A DNA stretch of 64,000 bases from Pelomonas aquatica (lineage in GTDB: Bacteria; Pseudomonadota; Gammaproteobacteria; Burkholderiales; Burkholderiaceae_C), in NCBI RefSeq assembly GCF_026712205.1, contig NZ_JAPPUW010000010.1:1-64000 (forward strand), read 5' to 3'. Positions 7,825 to 17,089 of the stretch are shown here, one piece after another (within the stretch, counting starts at the first letter, position 1; each line of letters begins with the position of its first letter). The position numbers and the translations under genes are program-made. The notes below the pieces were generated by a model, which saw only the letters and a list, made by a program, of their open reading frames with translations, was not told the DNA's origin and did no database searches.

Positions 7825-9576
7825 TCAACCAAAGGTGAATGCGTAAGCTGTTGCGCCGGTGTCCTGGAACTCGATGCTGAAAGTTCGTTCTTTGACTTGG
7901 CCGTTCTGCCTGACGAGCTGGTAGAGGCGCTCTCGCACAACAACGCCCGTGCCGTCGGCCTTCACGTCCGCGCCGTGCGCATCGCCGGGCGCCTTGCCAT
8001 CGATCAACACCCTGAACCGGATGGGCTTGCCGGATGAGCCCGGCCCCAAGACCAGGTGCAGATCTCGCGACTGGAAACGATAGACAACCCGGCCTGGCGA
8101 GGCGTCGAGCGTGGCTCGATCTCGACCGACGTTCCACCGGCCCGAAAGACCCCATTCGTTCAGCATGATCCGTGCCGGAACGGTGTACTCAGTAGCCGTG
8201 TCGCGAGCCGCCGCGGGCGCCGATGCAAAATTCACTGAGCGTTCGTAACCCAGATAGGTCTCGGAGGAGCGCATGGCCCCTTCGTCGGCGGCGGCCTGCA
8301 CTCCTTGACCTTGAGGCTCCGCGAAACCGTCGACAACGCTGGCGCCAGCTTCACGCAATAGTTGCTGGATGACGCGTTCTGACTCAGCGTGCCCCCCTTC
8401 ACCAAAGTGCCGATGCCGAATGTGTCCCTTCGCGTCGATGAAGTAGTGCGCCGGCCAATACTGATTTCGGTAGGAGCGCCAGATCGAGAATTCGTTGTCC
8501 AAGGCTACTGAATACTCGATGCCCAGATCCTTCAGTGCCTTCTGGACGTTGCCCACATCTCGCTCAAAGGCGAACTCGGGTGCGTGCACCCCGATCACGA
8601 CCAAGCCTTTCGGTCCGTATTTCTGCGACCATGCCTTGACGAAGGGAAGCGTGCGAAGACAGTTGATGCACGAGTAGGTCCAGAAGTCAATCAGGACCAC
8701 CTTTCCCTTCAGAGAAGCAGGGGACGGTCTTCCGCCGTTCAACCAGTGTGTCGCCCCGTCCAGCGTGGGGGCGACGCCCAGATCCGGCAACTTCAACGCG
8801 TCTGCGTTGCTGCCAGTCGGCCGTGCCCCAGCTCTGGCCGGCTCAACCGGATCGCTCGCACTCAAGCTGGCGACGAGGTGCTGCTCGAGCCCGCCCGTGG
8901 AGGCCACGGAGAGCTGAGCCAAAGCGCCGGTGTCAAATCCAAGCGCGATGGCGCCCACACCCGCAAGCATGGCGCCCCCAAGCACCCTGCGGATTCCCTC
9001 CCCGGCACCAATGGATCGCTTCATGGCCGCGAACACCTTTGCCCCAAGGAGAAGTGCTGCGCCCATGGATGTCGCGGCTCCTGCCGCGTAGGCCAGCAGC
9101 AGCAGACTGCTGGAAAGGCTGGCCCCCTGCAGCGCTGCGCCTGTGAGGATGAGTCCCAGGATCGGCCCCGCACAGGGCGCCCACAGCAGTCCCGTCGCGA
9201 CGCCCAGCATCAACGACGCGCCGATGCGAGGATGCACCTGTCCCGTCGTGGATTCGGACAAGCGCGCACCCAGCGCCACCAGCGGACGAGTGAGCCTGTC
9301 AGCAATGCTGGGCCATAGCAAGGTGATGCCGAACAGCGCCAACAACACCAAGGCCGCCCAACGTCCGTACTGGTTCGCGGCGACCACCCACCCACCGCCT
9401 ACCGCAGCAAGCGATGCCACCAGCGCAAATGTCAAAGCCATTCCGACAAGCAGTGGAAGTCCGCTGCGCAGGAAAGGTGCCTGCGCACGAGAAAACACAA
9501 AGGGCAGCACGGGGAGAATGCAAGGGCTGACGATCGTCAACACGCCCCCCAAGTAGGCAAGGAGCAGCAACAACAT
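7825..9576 (-). CDS. dipZ: DipZ-type cytochrome c biogenesis/thioredoxin fusion protein
   Basis: This 583-residue inner-membrane protein starts with a CcdA/DsbD-like transmembrane part (about 1-215). That part carries the paired cysteine motifs SPCILPVLP (near residue 18) and WAPCAGP (near 132). A periplasmic linker leads to a thioredoxin-like domain (about 265-420) with the redox motif CINC in FWTYSCINCLRTLPF. The C-terminal part (about 440-583) is a beta-rich DipZ-specific domain. Such proteins pass electrons from the cytoplasm to periplasmic thiol proteins. The order and length agree with DipZ. It follows the OmpV-like gene after 52 bases on the same strand. Confidence 0.9.
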   Translation of the reverse strand: MLLLLLAYLGGVLTIVSPCILPVLPFVFSRAQAPFLRSGLPLLVGMALTFALVASLAAVGGGWVVAANQYGRWAALVLLALFGITLLWPSIADRLTRPLVALGARLSESTTGQVHPRIGASLMLGVATGLLWAPCAGPILGLILTGAALQGASLSSSLLLLAYAAGAATSMGAALLLGAKVFAAMKRSIGAGEGIRRVLGGAMLAGVGAIALGFDTGALAQLSVASTGGLEQHLVASLSASDPVEPARAGARPTGSNADALKLPDLGVAPTLDGATHWLNGGRPSPASLKGKVVLIDFWTYSCINCLRTLPFVKAWSQKYGPKGLVVIGVHAPEFAFERDVGNVQKALKDLGIEYSVALDNEFSIWRSYRNQYWPAHYFIDAKGHIRHRHFGEGGHAESERVIQQLLREAGASVVDGFAEPQGQGVQAAADEGAMRSSETYLGYERSVNFASAPAAARDTATEYTVPARIMLNEWGLSGRWNVGRDRATLDASPGRVVYRFQSRDLHLVLGPGSSGKPIRFRVLIDGKAPGDAHGADVKADGTGVVVRERLYQLVRQNGQVKERTFSIEFQDTGATAYAFTFG

Positions 9577-9628
9577 GAGATTGAGCCTGTTTCGTCAATT
9601 GGCAGTGCAGAAGGTCGATACCAGACAC

Positions 9629-10426
9629 CTAGAAGGAGTAGCTGTACCCGACCTTCAGTGTGGTTTCTAGTGATTTCGCCACGATCGGACTGGCAGTGAT
9701 GCCATTGCCGTAGCGTGTGTTGGATACGTCGACTTGGAACCTATGTCGCAAGTCAATGGCATGCTGGAGACGGACGCCAAATTCAAGCGCGCGTGCAGAC
9801 TTTCCCGCATAGAAGGGCCTGGTAGAAGTAGCCTCGGCGGCTGTCACCCCATAGAAGTAGTCGACGTACCGTCTATCAAAGCTTGACACCGCGACGTGCG
9901 GGACTAACTGCGTCATCGGTGCCATGCGAAAGGCGTGTTCAGCGCCGAACCTGGCCGCGGATCCATGGCTGCCACCAGATGCGCTCTTCAACCAGGTAAG
10001 CATGAGGTCTGCAAGTTCGCACTGCAGACTGGAAGCAACTCCAACCATGACAGCGCTCCTTCGATCTGCCATCCCAGCAAGCTGAGGAGAATCGATGCCT
10101 TTGTATCCCTCGCCAATCGGAAGCTCAGCATGCAACGAGAGCTTCACGGCCCCGACTGAAGGAGCAGTGACGTCAATCTGATTGCCAGACACGTGCACCA
10201 CGTCGCCGTCGTATCGCACAAGCGGCAACGCCGTTGATCTTGTGCCGACGCCGTCGTAAATGCTCTTTCTGACGTTTACGGCAACGCCTAGTCCCCAGCG
10301 GACTGAGGTCGGTTCCACTGCCGTTTGGTCCGAGGCTCCTTTATCAGCTGCACATGCCGAGGCAGTCGACATCACAAGGAGGGCAAGAGCCAATGGATGA
10401 GCTCCGCAGAGCGACTTCTTCATCAT
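9629..10426 (-). CDS. MipA/OmpV family outer-membrane protein
   Basis: The protein has 265 residues with an N-terminal signal peptide (MMKKSLCGAHPLALALLVMS, cleavage after SACA). Alternating amphipathic strands end in VGYSYSF, the aromatic C-terminus used by the BAM machinery. VRWGLGVAVNVRKSIYDGVG at the start and LPLVRYDGDVVHV match MipA/OmpV, which are monomeric barrels or scaffolding proteins for murein enzymes. The natural ligand is not apparent. It is the first gene of a probable operon with dipZ and the TfoX-like gene. Confidence 0.85.
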   Translation of the reverse strand: MMKKSLCGAHPLALALLVMSTASACAADKGASDQTAVEPTSVRWGLGVAVNVRKSIYDGVGTRSTALPLVRYDGDVVHVSGNQIDVTAPSVGAVKLSLHAELPIGEGYKGIDSPQLAGMADRRSAVMVGVASSLQCELADLMLTWLKSASGGSHGSAARFGAEHAFRMAPMTQLVPHVAVSSFDRRYVDYFYGVTAAEATSTRPFYAGKSARALEFGVRLQHAIDLRHRFQVDVSNTRYGNGITASPIVAKSLETTLKVGYSYSF

Positions 10427-10545
10427 TCGATTGGTAGGGATTCTTTGGCGAGCGACGACTGACCATCTCGATCAACACGTCTCTCTTTCGCGTCTCGAAG
10501 CGAGGCTAGACGGACCTTGATTCCTGTGAGCGCATCACAGGACAC

Positions 10546-12402
10546 CTAGGAATCCGAAAACTCGAGGCGAACGGTGAACGCGGCGAGTCTTTCCGTTACC
10601 GCCGACCGCATCGCAGCGCCGTCTAGCTTCCGCCCATGGATTTCCGTCTCAACTTTGACGACCGCGATCAGCCCGCCTACGGTGTCGTCTCTTACCTCGA
10701 CAGATGCGATCGGGAGATCGCTCAGTGATTCAGCAAGAGCGCCTTGTGCCGCATCGGCCCTAAGCGCGGGTTTGTATGGTTTTCCAACTGCCGTGAGTGG
10801 CAACGAGTCAACCACCCTCACCCAGCGCGGTGAAGCAGGTCGTTCAACAACGTTGGCAGCAGCGAAATCCTGCAGCTCCTCCGCTGTTGCACTCTTCCCA
10901 GGCTTGAGCGTCGCGTATGCGACTGGAATCTCTCCGGCATAGGCATCCGGCATCCCGACAGCAGCAGCGTCGGAAACAGCTGGGTGCGTTCTCAGGCAGT
11001 TCTCAATGACTGCGGGGTCGATGTTGTGTCCACCGCGGATGATGAGATCCTTCGATCTGCCGGTGATGAAAACGCGGCCATTAGGCTCCACATGGCCAAG
11101 GTCACCCGTGACAAGCCATCCGTCGTCAGTGAAGAGCGACTGGTTGTGCTCCTCCTGGAGGTATCCCGGCGTCACCTGGGGCCCGCGCACCACCAGCCCC
11201 CCAACCTCACCTGGGGCGCACCTGATCTCACCAGGGCGGCCGGCCACCATACGCCGCGCCTGTACCTCGCAAAAGGGAACCGGCAGACCTGCGGACCCGC
11301 GAACTCTGTCAGCCCACACCGGATCAACGCAAATGACGCCGCCGCACTCGGTCATTCCATAGACCTCGCGAAGGGGGCGGCGAGTCACTCGTTCAACGGC
11401 ATCCGCCACAGCGGGGGGTGTCAGCGCGGCGCCGCATACGCTCGCTCGCAAGGTAGAGAGGTCGGCGGTACCGACTTCCTGAGACAGCGCGGCCGCAAAG
11501 GAGGTTGGAACCCCTCCCAACAGAGTCACCCGATGCCGCGCAGCAATCCGCCAGAAGTTGGCGATCACGGAAGGATCCCGGAATCCGAGCGGCGAAGGGA
11601 TCAAGACTTGGCCCCCGGCGACGAACATCGAGAGACTGCCAAAGATGGTGGCAGCCACATGGAACATCGGCAATCCATTGAGCATGACATCCATGACGTT
11701 GGCGCCGATTGCGACCGAGCCGCCGTACGCTGCGGCGAGTTGGTTCCGATGCGTATGGATGGCCAGCTTGGGTGCACCGGTCGTCCCACCCGTATGAAAG
11801 TAGGCAGCGGCATCATCCAGGTCAGGAGCCGAAAACTCTACAACTGGCGAAGCGGCGGCGAGTGCGGTTGCAAAGTCGACGTCTGCATAGGGCGCTTCGC
11901 CACCACCCAGGCGCATCAGCGTGTGCACTGAAGGTGCCAAGGTGCGCGCGGTTCTGGCCTTGGCCCAGATGTCCACGCCCGCAGTTGGTCCAAAGGCAAC
12001 GAGCACCTTCGCATTTGCCGCGTTCAAGAGCGCCGCAATCTCCTCCGCCTGCAATAGCGGATTGATAGGCATCGCGACGCCTGCAGACTCCGCCCCCCAG
12101 AGCAGATAGTGGGTCTCTGGTACCGCGGGCAAAAGGTAGGCCACGACGTCTCGGCGGCCTACGCCGAGATTGCGTAGGAGATTCGCTGAACGGCCAACGT
12201 TCTCGAACAGCTCGGCGTAGGTGACCGCGGTCACCGAATCATCTCCGCCAACACTCGTAAGAAACGTCAGCGCAGTTCGCTCACCGTGAACCGCGGCGCT
12301 CGCCTGCAGCGCATGGAAAACGCTACGGGCCGGTGGCCACTCTTCCAGGCTGTGGCCTTTCAGCAGTTCAGGCGGGCCATCTAGCTCGGGCCAATGAATC
12401 AT
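10546..12402 (-). CDS. Acyl-CoA synthetase (AMP-binding, fadD-like)
   Basis: The 618-residue enzyme belongs to the adenylate-forming superfamily. The P-loop-like motif is YFHTGGTTGAPK, the A5 motif reads YGMTECGG, and the hinge/A8 region contains GRVFITGRSKDLIIRGGHNI. A catalytic lysine lies in TAVGKPYKP near the C-terminus. It would activate a carboxylic acid with ATP and CoA; the acyl chain cannot be deduced. It overlaps the upstream serine hydrolase gene by four bases (ATGA), so the two are translated together. The extra C-terminal 60 residues beyond the lysine motif are slightly longer than usual. Confidence 0.9.
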   Translation of the reverse strand: MIHWPELDGPPELLKGHSLEEWPPARSVFHALQASAAVHGERTALTFLTSVGGDDSVTAVTYAELFENVGRSANLLRNLGVGRRDVVAYLLPAVPETHYLLWGAESAGVAMPINPLLQAEEIAALLNAANAKVLVAFGPTAGVDIWAKARTARTLAPSVHTLMRLGGGEAPYADVDFATALAAASPVVEFSAPDLDDAAAYFHTGGTTGAPKLAIHTHRNQLAAAYGGSVAIGANVMDVMLNGLPMFHVAATIFGSLSMFVAGGQVLIPSPLGFRDPSVIANFWRIAARHRVTLLGGVPTSFAAALSQEVGTADLSTLRASVCGAALTPPAVADAVERVTRRPLREVYGMTECGGVICVDPVWADRVRGSAGLPVPFCEVQARRMVAGRPGEIRCAPGEVGGLVVRGPQVTPGYLQEEHNQSLFTDDGWLVTGDLGHVEPNGRVFITGRSKDLIIRGGHNIDPAVIENCLRTHPAVSDAAAVGMPDAYAGEIPVAYATLKPGKSATAEELQDFAAANVVERPASPRWVRVVDSLPLTAVGKPYKPALRADAAQGALAESLSDLPIASVEVRDDTVGGLIAVVKVETEIHGRKLDGAAMRSAVTERLAAFTVRLEFSDS

Positions 12403-13718
12403 GGCGCACTCCGAGCCGAGCGGACGGCGCCCGCGAGAGCCGAGAACGCTTGCCGGTCTTGGACGTGCGTGAACGCGGTGTTGGGGACCGGATGAGATGA
12501 CAGCTTGACGACGACCAATTCCGCCGCGGGGTTGACATGCACATGCTGGCCGTTCAGGCCCTTCGCCTCAAAGCTTCCGTCTCGATCGTGGGGAATCCAC
12601 CAGAAGTCGTGATACGAGTAGCCGGCGCGCATGGGTTGCCCAGCCATCTTGAATTTCTCTGGATCGGCGCCCTTTCGCAGTTCCGCCACCACCGCACGGG
12701 AGAGGACCTCTCGGCCGTTGTACTGACCTTGTTGCCTGAGCATTTCTCCCAGGCGGGCCAGGTCACGAGCGGTAGCACCGACACCCACGCTGGCGAGTTG
12801 CGTGCCGTTGGGGTCAACCCAAACGTATCCATCTTCGCCCGCACCCATCGGCGCCCAGAGGCGTTCCGACAGCAGCTGAGCCAATGACTGGCCAGTCACC
12901 CGTTGCAGAAGCCAGCCGATGACCTCGGTATCAACCGTCTTGTATTGAAACCCGACGCCGTGCTCACCAGCCTTCTTTACGCCCGGCAGATAGGCGGTCA
13001 TGTTGCGAGGTCCCGGGTAGTTTGCCGGGGCCGGAACAAGCCCACCTGCGATCAGATACTGAAAAATGCCCGAGCGCGGATTGCTGAAGTCTTCGTCGTA
13101 CTGAACGCCGGTCGTCATGTCGAGCGTCTGCTGGACCGTGGCGTCGTCCCAGGCCGAATCCTTGAGCTCGGGAAGGTAGCGTGACACCGGCGCACTCGCG
13201 TCGATCCGCCCTTCCTGGATGAGTTGTGCCGCGAGCAGCCCCGTGAGCGACTTGCTCATAGACCACAAGGCGTGGGGCTGCCAGGGCTTCATCCCGGCGT
13301 CGTACCGCTCGTAGATGATCTTTCCGCGATGCAAAACCACAAGCGCGTCTGTGTACGTGCTCTTCTGCCAGTCCAGCAAGCTGACCTGCCGGCCCTGGCC
13401 GTCGTCGAACCGCAGTTGCTCGAGCTCCCGAGGCGCTTGAGCGAGAGGGCTTGGATTGGCGGGGCCATGCCAGACAGTGGCCGTGGGTCCCAACTCACGC
13501 ATGTGATGAAAGGCCCACCGCGCGTTCGGGAACTGCAGCACGTTGGCCAGTCGCACCGTCTTCTCCGGCGGTGGCGGAAAGCCTTCCATCAACTTCAGCG
13601 CAACGGGATCCGTCGCTTCAGGCGGTGGAAGCTGGGGCCGAGGCTGTGCTTCGCAGCCGGCGGTAAGAAAATAGGCTGTGGCGGCCGCGATGGCCAGCTG
13701 AGTCAGACGGAAGTTCAT
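12399..13718 (-). CDS. Beta-lactamase-fold serine hydrolase, lipoprotein
   Basis: The 439-residue protein has a lipoprotein-type signal (MNFRLTQLAIAAATAYFLTA followed by GC). The class C beta-lactamase/esterase fold follows, with the nucleophile motif SMSK in ALWSMSKSLTGLLAAQLI and a later YSYHDFWW stretch. The architecture is closest to 6-aminohexanoate-dimer hydrolase/EstB-type enzymes (PF00144). The nearby acyl-CoA ligase gene, overlapping by ATGA, suggests that it releases an acid from an ester or amide that is then activated with CoA. That link is inference. Confidence 0.85.
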   Translation of the reverse strand: MNFRLTQLAIAAATAYFLTAGCEAQPRPQLPPPEATDPVALKLMEGFPPPPEKTVRLANVLQFPNARWAFHHMRELGPTATVWHGPANPSPLAQAPRELEQLRFDDGQGRQVSLLDWQKSTYTDALVVLHRGKIIYERYDAGMKPWQPHALWSMSKSLTGLLAAQLIQEGRIDASAPVSRYLPELKDSAWDDATVQQTLDMTTGVQYDEDFSNPRSGIFQYLIAGGLVPAPANYPGPRNMTAYLPGVKKAGEHGVGFQYKTVDTEVIGWLLQRVTGQSLAQLLSERLWAPMGAGEDGYVWVDPNGTQLASVGVGATARDLARLGEMLRQQGQYNGREVLSRAVVAELRKGADPEKFKMAGQPMRAGYSYHDFWWIPHDRDGSFEAKGLNGQHVHVNPAAELVVVKLSSHPVPNTAFTHVQDRQAFSALAGAVRSARSAP

Positions 13719-14221
13719 GCGGACTCCTTGGTAGAAGTGGAGCGGGAGGGTTCGGAGGCTGGCGCCTCTTTCGGGGCAGCCTTCGGCGACGCCTTTTCAG
13801 CAGGCCGGTGCCAGACTTGCGACTTGCCGAACAGAGGAATGAAGATGTACGGCCGGACCACGAGTTGCTGACCATCCATGGACAGACGAACGCTGTAGGT
13901 CTTGGCGTTCTCGCGGTTGTAGATTTCGCCGCCCAGGGTCGCGTTGTCGCTTGAGGGCCTCAGACTCATGAGGATCTTCATGCCCAGCGCAGAGCGCTTG
14001 TCGGCGGCGTCCATGTTCTGCCCGGGTGCACTCATGGACTTGTTGCCCAGCACTCGAGTGACGGTGCCGCACCAAGCGTCGGCACAGGGGGCAATCTCCA
14101 CTTCGAGGTTGCCGGATTCAGTAATCCAGCGCCCCTCGAAACTGGCTTGGGGCTGGGCTTGCAGCGCGCCCGCGATCAGCGCGAGAGTGGCGACTACTGC
14201 AGCGGATGGTCTCTTGAACAT
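13715..14221 (-). CDS. DUF2147 domain exported protein
   Basis: ATG 14221 gives a signal peptide (MFKRPSAAVVATLALIAGAL, then QAQPQA) and 168 residues. The DUF2147 core is recognised by GRWITESGNLEVEIAPC, DAWCGTVT, GMKILMSLRP, and the GGEIYNRENAKTYSVRLSM block, with a paired cysteine. A Pro/Lys/Ala-rich low-complexity tail (after residue 140) is unusual for the family. The function of DUF2147 is not established. It overlaps the serine hydrolase gene by four bases and is first in this three-gene operon. Confidence 0.85.
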   Translation of the reverse strand: MFKRPSAAVVATLALIAGALQAQPQASFEGRWITESGNLEVEIAPCADAWCGTVTRVLGNKSMSAPGQNMDAADKRSALGMKILMSLRPSSDNATLGGEIYNRENAKTYSVRLSMDGQQLVVRPYIFIPLFGKSQVWHRPAEKASPKAAPKEAPASEPSRSTSTKESA

Positions 14222-14394
14222 GCAGGCTCCTTGAATCGGATGACTGCATTGGGCGACGTGCACTTGTCCTGCGCTTGTCCACAAGCGGCCCTTTTGTACG
14301 CCCAGGTATCTGGCGGAATCCCAGACAAACTGAGATACAAGACTCAGTAGTGCCCCTTCCCCGGCAGCCGGACCCTGTCCTGTACAACGTCGCC

Positions 14395-15144
14395 ATGGAG
14401 AAGCTCGACCACATCCTCATCGTCGACGACGATCCCGATATCCGGGAGATGGTTGTCGATTACCTGCGCCGGCAAGGGCTGAAGGCCAGCGGCGCGGCGA
14501 GTGGACGCGAGATGCGCACCGTCCTCGCCAACGAGCGCGTCGATCTGCTAGTTCTCGACTTGATGCTTCCAGGCGAGGACGGAATCACCTTGTGTCGGGA
14601 ACTGCGTGCCCCGGGGCAGCCGCCACTTCCCATCGTGATGCTGAGTGCCCGTTCGGAAGAGGCGGACCGAATACTTGGCTTGGAATTGGGCGCGGACGAC
14701 TACCTGTCCAAGCCCTTTGCGGCCCGTGAACTACTGGCTCGCGTCAACTCGGTACTACGTCGCACGCGGATGATGCCTCCGCAGATCGCCGCGGAATTGC
14801 CCCGATCGCGCTTGCGGTTCGGCGACTGGATCTTGGATACCGCGGGACGCCATCTCGTGGATCTGAGCGGCACGGTGGTCTTGCTGTCAGGTGCCGAGTA
14901 CCGGTTGCTGAGGGTGCTGCTTGAGCACCCTCAGCGCATCCTGACGCGCGAGCAGCTGCTCCAGTTGACGCAGGGTCGGGATGCAGATGTATTCGATCGG
15001 TCGATAGACCTGTTGGTAAGCCGCGTTCGGCAGAGGCTACGGGACGAGCCGCGCGAGTCCCGCTACATCAAGACCGTCAGAAACGAGGGCTACGTGTTTT
15101 GCATGCCGGTCCAACCCGCCCCCTCCGAAGCCGAGGTCCCTTGA
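14395..15144 (+). CDS. OmpR/PhoB-family response regulator
   Basis: Translation from ATG 14395 (MEKLDHILIVDDDPDIREM) gives 249 residues. The receiver domain (about 5-120) has acidic residues DDD, the phospho-acceptor Asp in VLDLMLPGEDG, Ser/Thr in VMLSARSEE and the lysine in LSKPF. The winged-helix effector (about 150-240) contains LSGAEYRLLRVLLEHPQRIL and VSRVRQRL...IKTVRNEGYVF. The partner kinase starts at the stop codon of this gene. The promoter lies in the 173-base spacer to the divergent DUF2147 gene, so the regulator may control that operon. Confidence 0.93.
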   Translation: MEKLDHILIVDDDPDIREMVVDYLRRQGLKASGAASGREMRTVLANERVDLLVLDLMLPGEDGITLCRELRAPGQPPLPIVMLSARSEEADRILGLELGADDYLSKPFAARELLARVNSVLRRTRMMPPQIAAELPRSRLRFGDWILDTAGRHLVDLSGTVVLLSGAEYRLLRVLLEHPQRILTREQLLQLTQGRDADVFDRSIDLLVSRVRQRLRDEPRESRYIKTVRNEGYVFCMPVQPAPSEAEVP

Positions 15145-16433
15145 GAAGGCCGCGCACGCTATTCGGACGGCTGATGCTGATCCTGGCCATCGGCCTGGTG
15201 CTGGCCCAGTCGCTGACGTTCTTGTTCGTCCTGGGCGAGCGCAGTCTCACCATGCGCGGGATGATGGTGGAGTACCTCTCGGCCGACGTGGCGAGTTCGG
15301 TGGCCATGCTCGACCGCCTGCCGTCTTCTGAGCGCGGGCTCTGGCTGGAACGACTGAAACGTCCGAACTATCAGCTACGGCTTGGCGACGTCATCCATTC
15401 AGAAAGCTTGTTAGCCGTACCCGACGGATTGGCAAAAGCGGTGGCGGGGTCGCTCTCCGAGGCCCTGGCGCAACCTGTCTTGACCTCAGACCAGCGCGAT
15501 GGCTCTGGCGAACTGAGGTTCCTTCTCCGCTTGCAGGACGGTAGTCCCGTTTCAGTGGTGATTGGCCCGCCGGCACTGCACCTCTCACCCTGGCTGTTGG
15601 CAGCATTGGCCGGCCAGTTCGCGCTGTTGGGTACCGGTTGCTGGCTCGTCGTACGCCAGGTGACGCGGCCTCTGTCTCAGCTCGCAGTCGCGGCGAGATC
15701 CCTGAAGCCCGGACAGCCGGGCACGACGCTTCCGCCCGACGGACCTCGCGAGGTCCTGGAAGTCACCGAAGCCTTTGACCAGATGCGTCACCGGATCGAT
15801 GAGCATCTGGAGGAACGCGTGGAGATGCTCGGCGCCATCTCGCACGACCTGCAGACGCCTATCACGCGGATGCGCCTGCGTGCCGAAATGCTGCGCGACG
15901 AACCCATGCGAGACAAGCTGCAGGGAGACTTGGCGCAGATGCAGCATCTCGTCGAAATGGGGCTGGCCTACGCACGCACTAGCCAAGCCATTGAAGAGCC
16001 GTTGATGCCGACCGACCTGGTTGCACTTCTGGAGAGCATCGTGGCGGACTATCAGGATGCCGGTCAAGACGTGGTGTGGCTCGGTGGCCCGCTCATCACG
16101 GCGAGAACCAGGCCGAAGGCGCTCCACCGAATTGTGGTGAATCTCATTGACAACTCTCTAAAGTTCGCCGGAGCGGTGGAGGTCTCGATGGAACAGCAAG
16201 ACGGCAAGGCAGTGATGCGCGTGATGGACCGAGGTCCTGGGATACCGCCAGAAGATATCGACAAGGTCACGAAGCCGTTCTATCGAGTTGAAGGATCTCG
16301 TAGTCGTGAAACTGGCGGCACAGGATTGGGACTTGCGATCGTTCAGCGGCTTCTGGTGCATTGCCAAGGTGACTTGGCACTGTCGCCCCGGGAGGGCGGC
16401 GGACTCGTCGCGGCCGTCAGAATTCCTTTGTGA
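15141..16433 (+). CDS. Membrane sensor histidine kinase, partner of the preceding regulator
   Basis: The likely start is TTG 15141, whose TTGA overlaps the regulator's stop; an ATG at 15099 in the same frame is also open. The protein of about 430 residues has a transmembrane segment near the start (LMLILAIGLVLAQSLTFLFV), a periplasmic loop, and a second membrane segment (LLAALAGQFALLGTGCWLVV). A HAMP region, a phospho-acceptor motif ISHDLQTPITRMR, and an ATPase domain with LIDNSLKFAG, DRGPGIP and GTGLGLAIV follow. It resembles EnvZ-like kinases. The sensed signal is unknown. Confidence 0.92.
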   Translation: MRRPRTLFGRLMLILAIGLVLAQSLTFLFVLGERSLTMRGMMVEYLSADVASSVAMLDRLPSSERGLWLERLKRPNYQLRLGDVIHSESLLAVPDGLAKAVAGSLSEALAQPVLTSDQRDGSGELRFLLRLQDGSPVSVVIGPPALHLSPWLLAALAGQFALLGTGCWLVVRQVTRPLSQLAVAARSLKPGQPGTTLPPDGPREVLEVTEAFDQMRHRIDEHLEERVEMLGAISHDLQTPITRMRLRAEMLRDEPMRDKLQGDLAQMQHLVEMGLAYARTSQAIEEPLMPTDLVALLESIVADYQDAGQDVVWLGGPLITARTRPKALHRIVVNLIDNSLKFAGAVEVSMEQQDGKAVMRVMDRGPGIPPEDIDKVTKPFYRVEGSRSRETGGTGLGLAIVQRLLVHCQGDLALSPREGGGLVAAVRIPL

Positions 16434-16445
16434 CCGCAACCCGAG

Positions 16446-16733
16446 GTGAAGTTCATCGCATTGAGCGATGAACAGAAGACCGCTTTGATGGGCGAATATG
16501 CCTCACCGCAGGTCTCCATCCGAGTCAACGTTGACGATCAGGGCCGGTTGATTGCCCAACTGGCTAGCCAGCCCATCTTCGAGTTGAAGGCCAGCGCGCC
16601 TCGGCACGCCCATGTGCCGCAGGCGAACGTCCAACTGAATTTCGGCAGCGATGGCGAGCTTGTGACTTCCGTGACGTTGATTCAGTCCTCTGGGACCATC
16701 ATGCTTCGTCGCGTTCCGTCACCGAGTCTCTGA
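16446..16733 (+). CDS. Small DUF3471-like beta-domain protein
   Basis: The 95-residue frame starts ATG 16446, 12 bases after the kinase stop. Its pattern (MGEYASPQVSIRVNVDDQGR, LIAQLASQPIFELKAS, NFGSDGELVTSVTLIQSSG) resembles DUF3471, a small beta domain normally found as the C-terminal module of beta-lactamase-fold hydrolases. No signal peptide is visible, so it may be a module separated from its partner or a small independent gene. The codon use is normal for the region. Functional assignment is not possible. Confidence 0.45.
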   Translation: MKFIALSDEQKTALMGEYASPQVSIRVNVDDQGRLIAQLASQPIFELKASAPRHAHVPQANVQLNFGSDGELVTSVTLIQSSGTIMLRRVPSPSL

Positions 16734-16908
16734 CGCGATGTCCGTGTGCGCACTTGAGGGCAAGCCCCGCGACGAATGCGATCACAAGGGCGGGGGAGAT
16801 GGACGCCAGATCGTCGAAGCGAACTGCTGGCGGCCCGGACGCTGGTGAAGGTGCATCGGGCTCGGTGCCGTCACGCTCAGGTGCTGTATTTTCCTGACTT
16901 CTCGTCAT
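16699..16908 (-). CDS. Possible small membrane protein downstream of the sigma gene cluster
   Basis: Starting at ATG 16908 the frame encodes 69 residues with an acidic, proline-rich first half and one hydrophobic segment (ISPALVIAFVAGLALKCA). It overlaps the preceding small gene by 32 bases and the opposing 16446 gene at its end. The frame is plausible as a downstream member of the sigma-factor cluster. No family was recognised and the evidence is weak. Confidence 0.25.
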   Translation of the reverse strand: MTRSQENTAPERDGTEPDAPSPASGPPAVRFDDLASISPALVIAFVAGLALKCAHGHRVRDSVTERDEA

Positions 16909-17080
16909 GAAGCAGCCCAGTCGGGGTTGATGCCGGCAATGCGCCGTTGGCTTGCCGGACGCGGCACACGTCAGCCGGCTGGGCGAGGTCGACGTAGGCG
17001 TCCGCGGTGGCGAGGCCAATCGCCAGCAACGCGCCGGCGACTGTCAGGGTGAGCTTCCAGCGCTCAGTCCAGGTGCGCAT
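16877..17080 (-). CDS. Small exported or membrane protein following the ECF sigma gene
   Basis: The 67-residue frame begins ten bases beyond the sigma-factor stop. It has a positively charged start followed by a hydrophobic segment (LTLTVAGALLAIGLATADAY), fitting a signal peptide or single membrane anchor. The remainder is short and contains one cysteine. It is probably cotranscribed with the sigma gene. It is too short to be a normal anti-sigma factor, and no such gene is visible next to this sigma factor. Confidence 0.4.
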   Translation of the reverse strand: MRTWTERWKLTLTVAGALLAIGLATADAYVDLAQPADVCRVRQANGALPASTPTGLLHDEKSGKYST

Positions 17081-17089
17081 GGGGGCTCC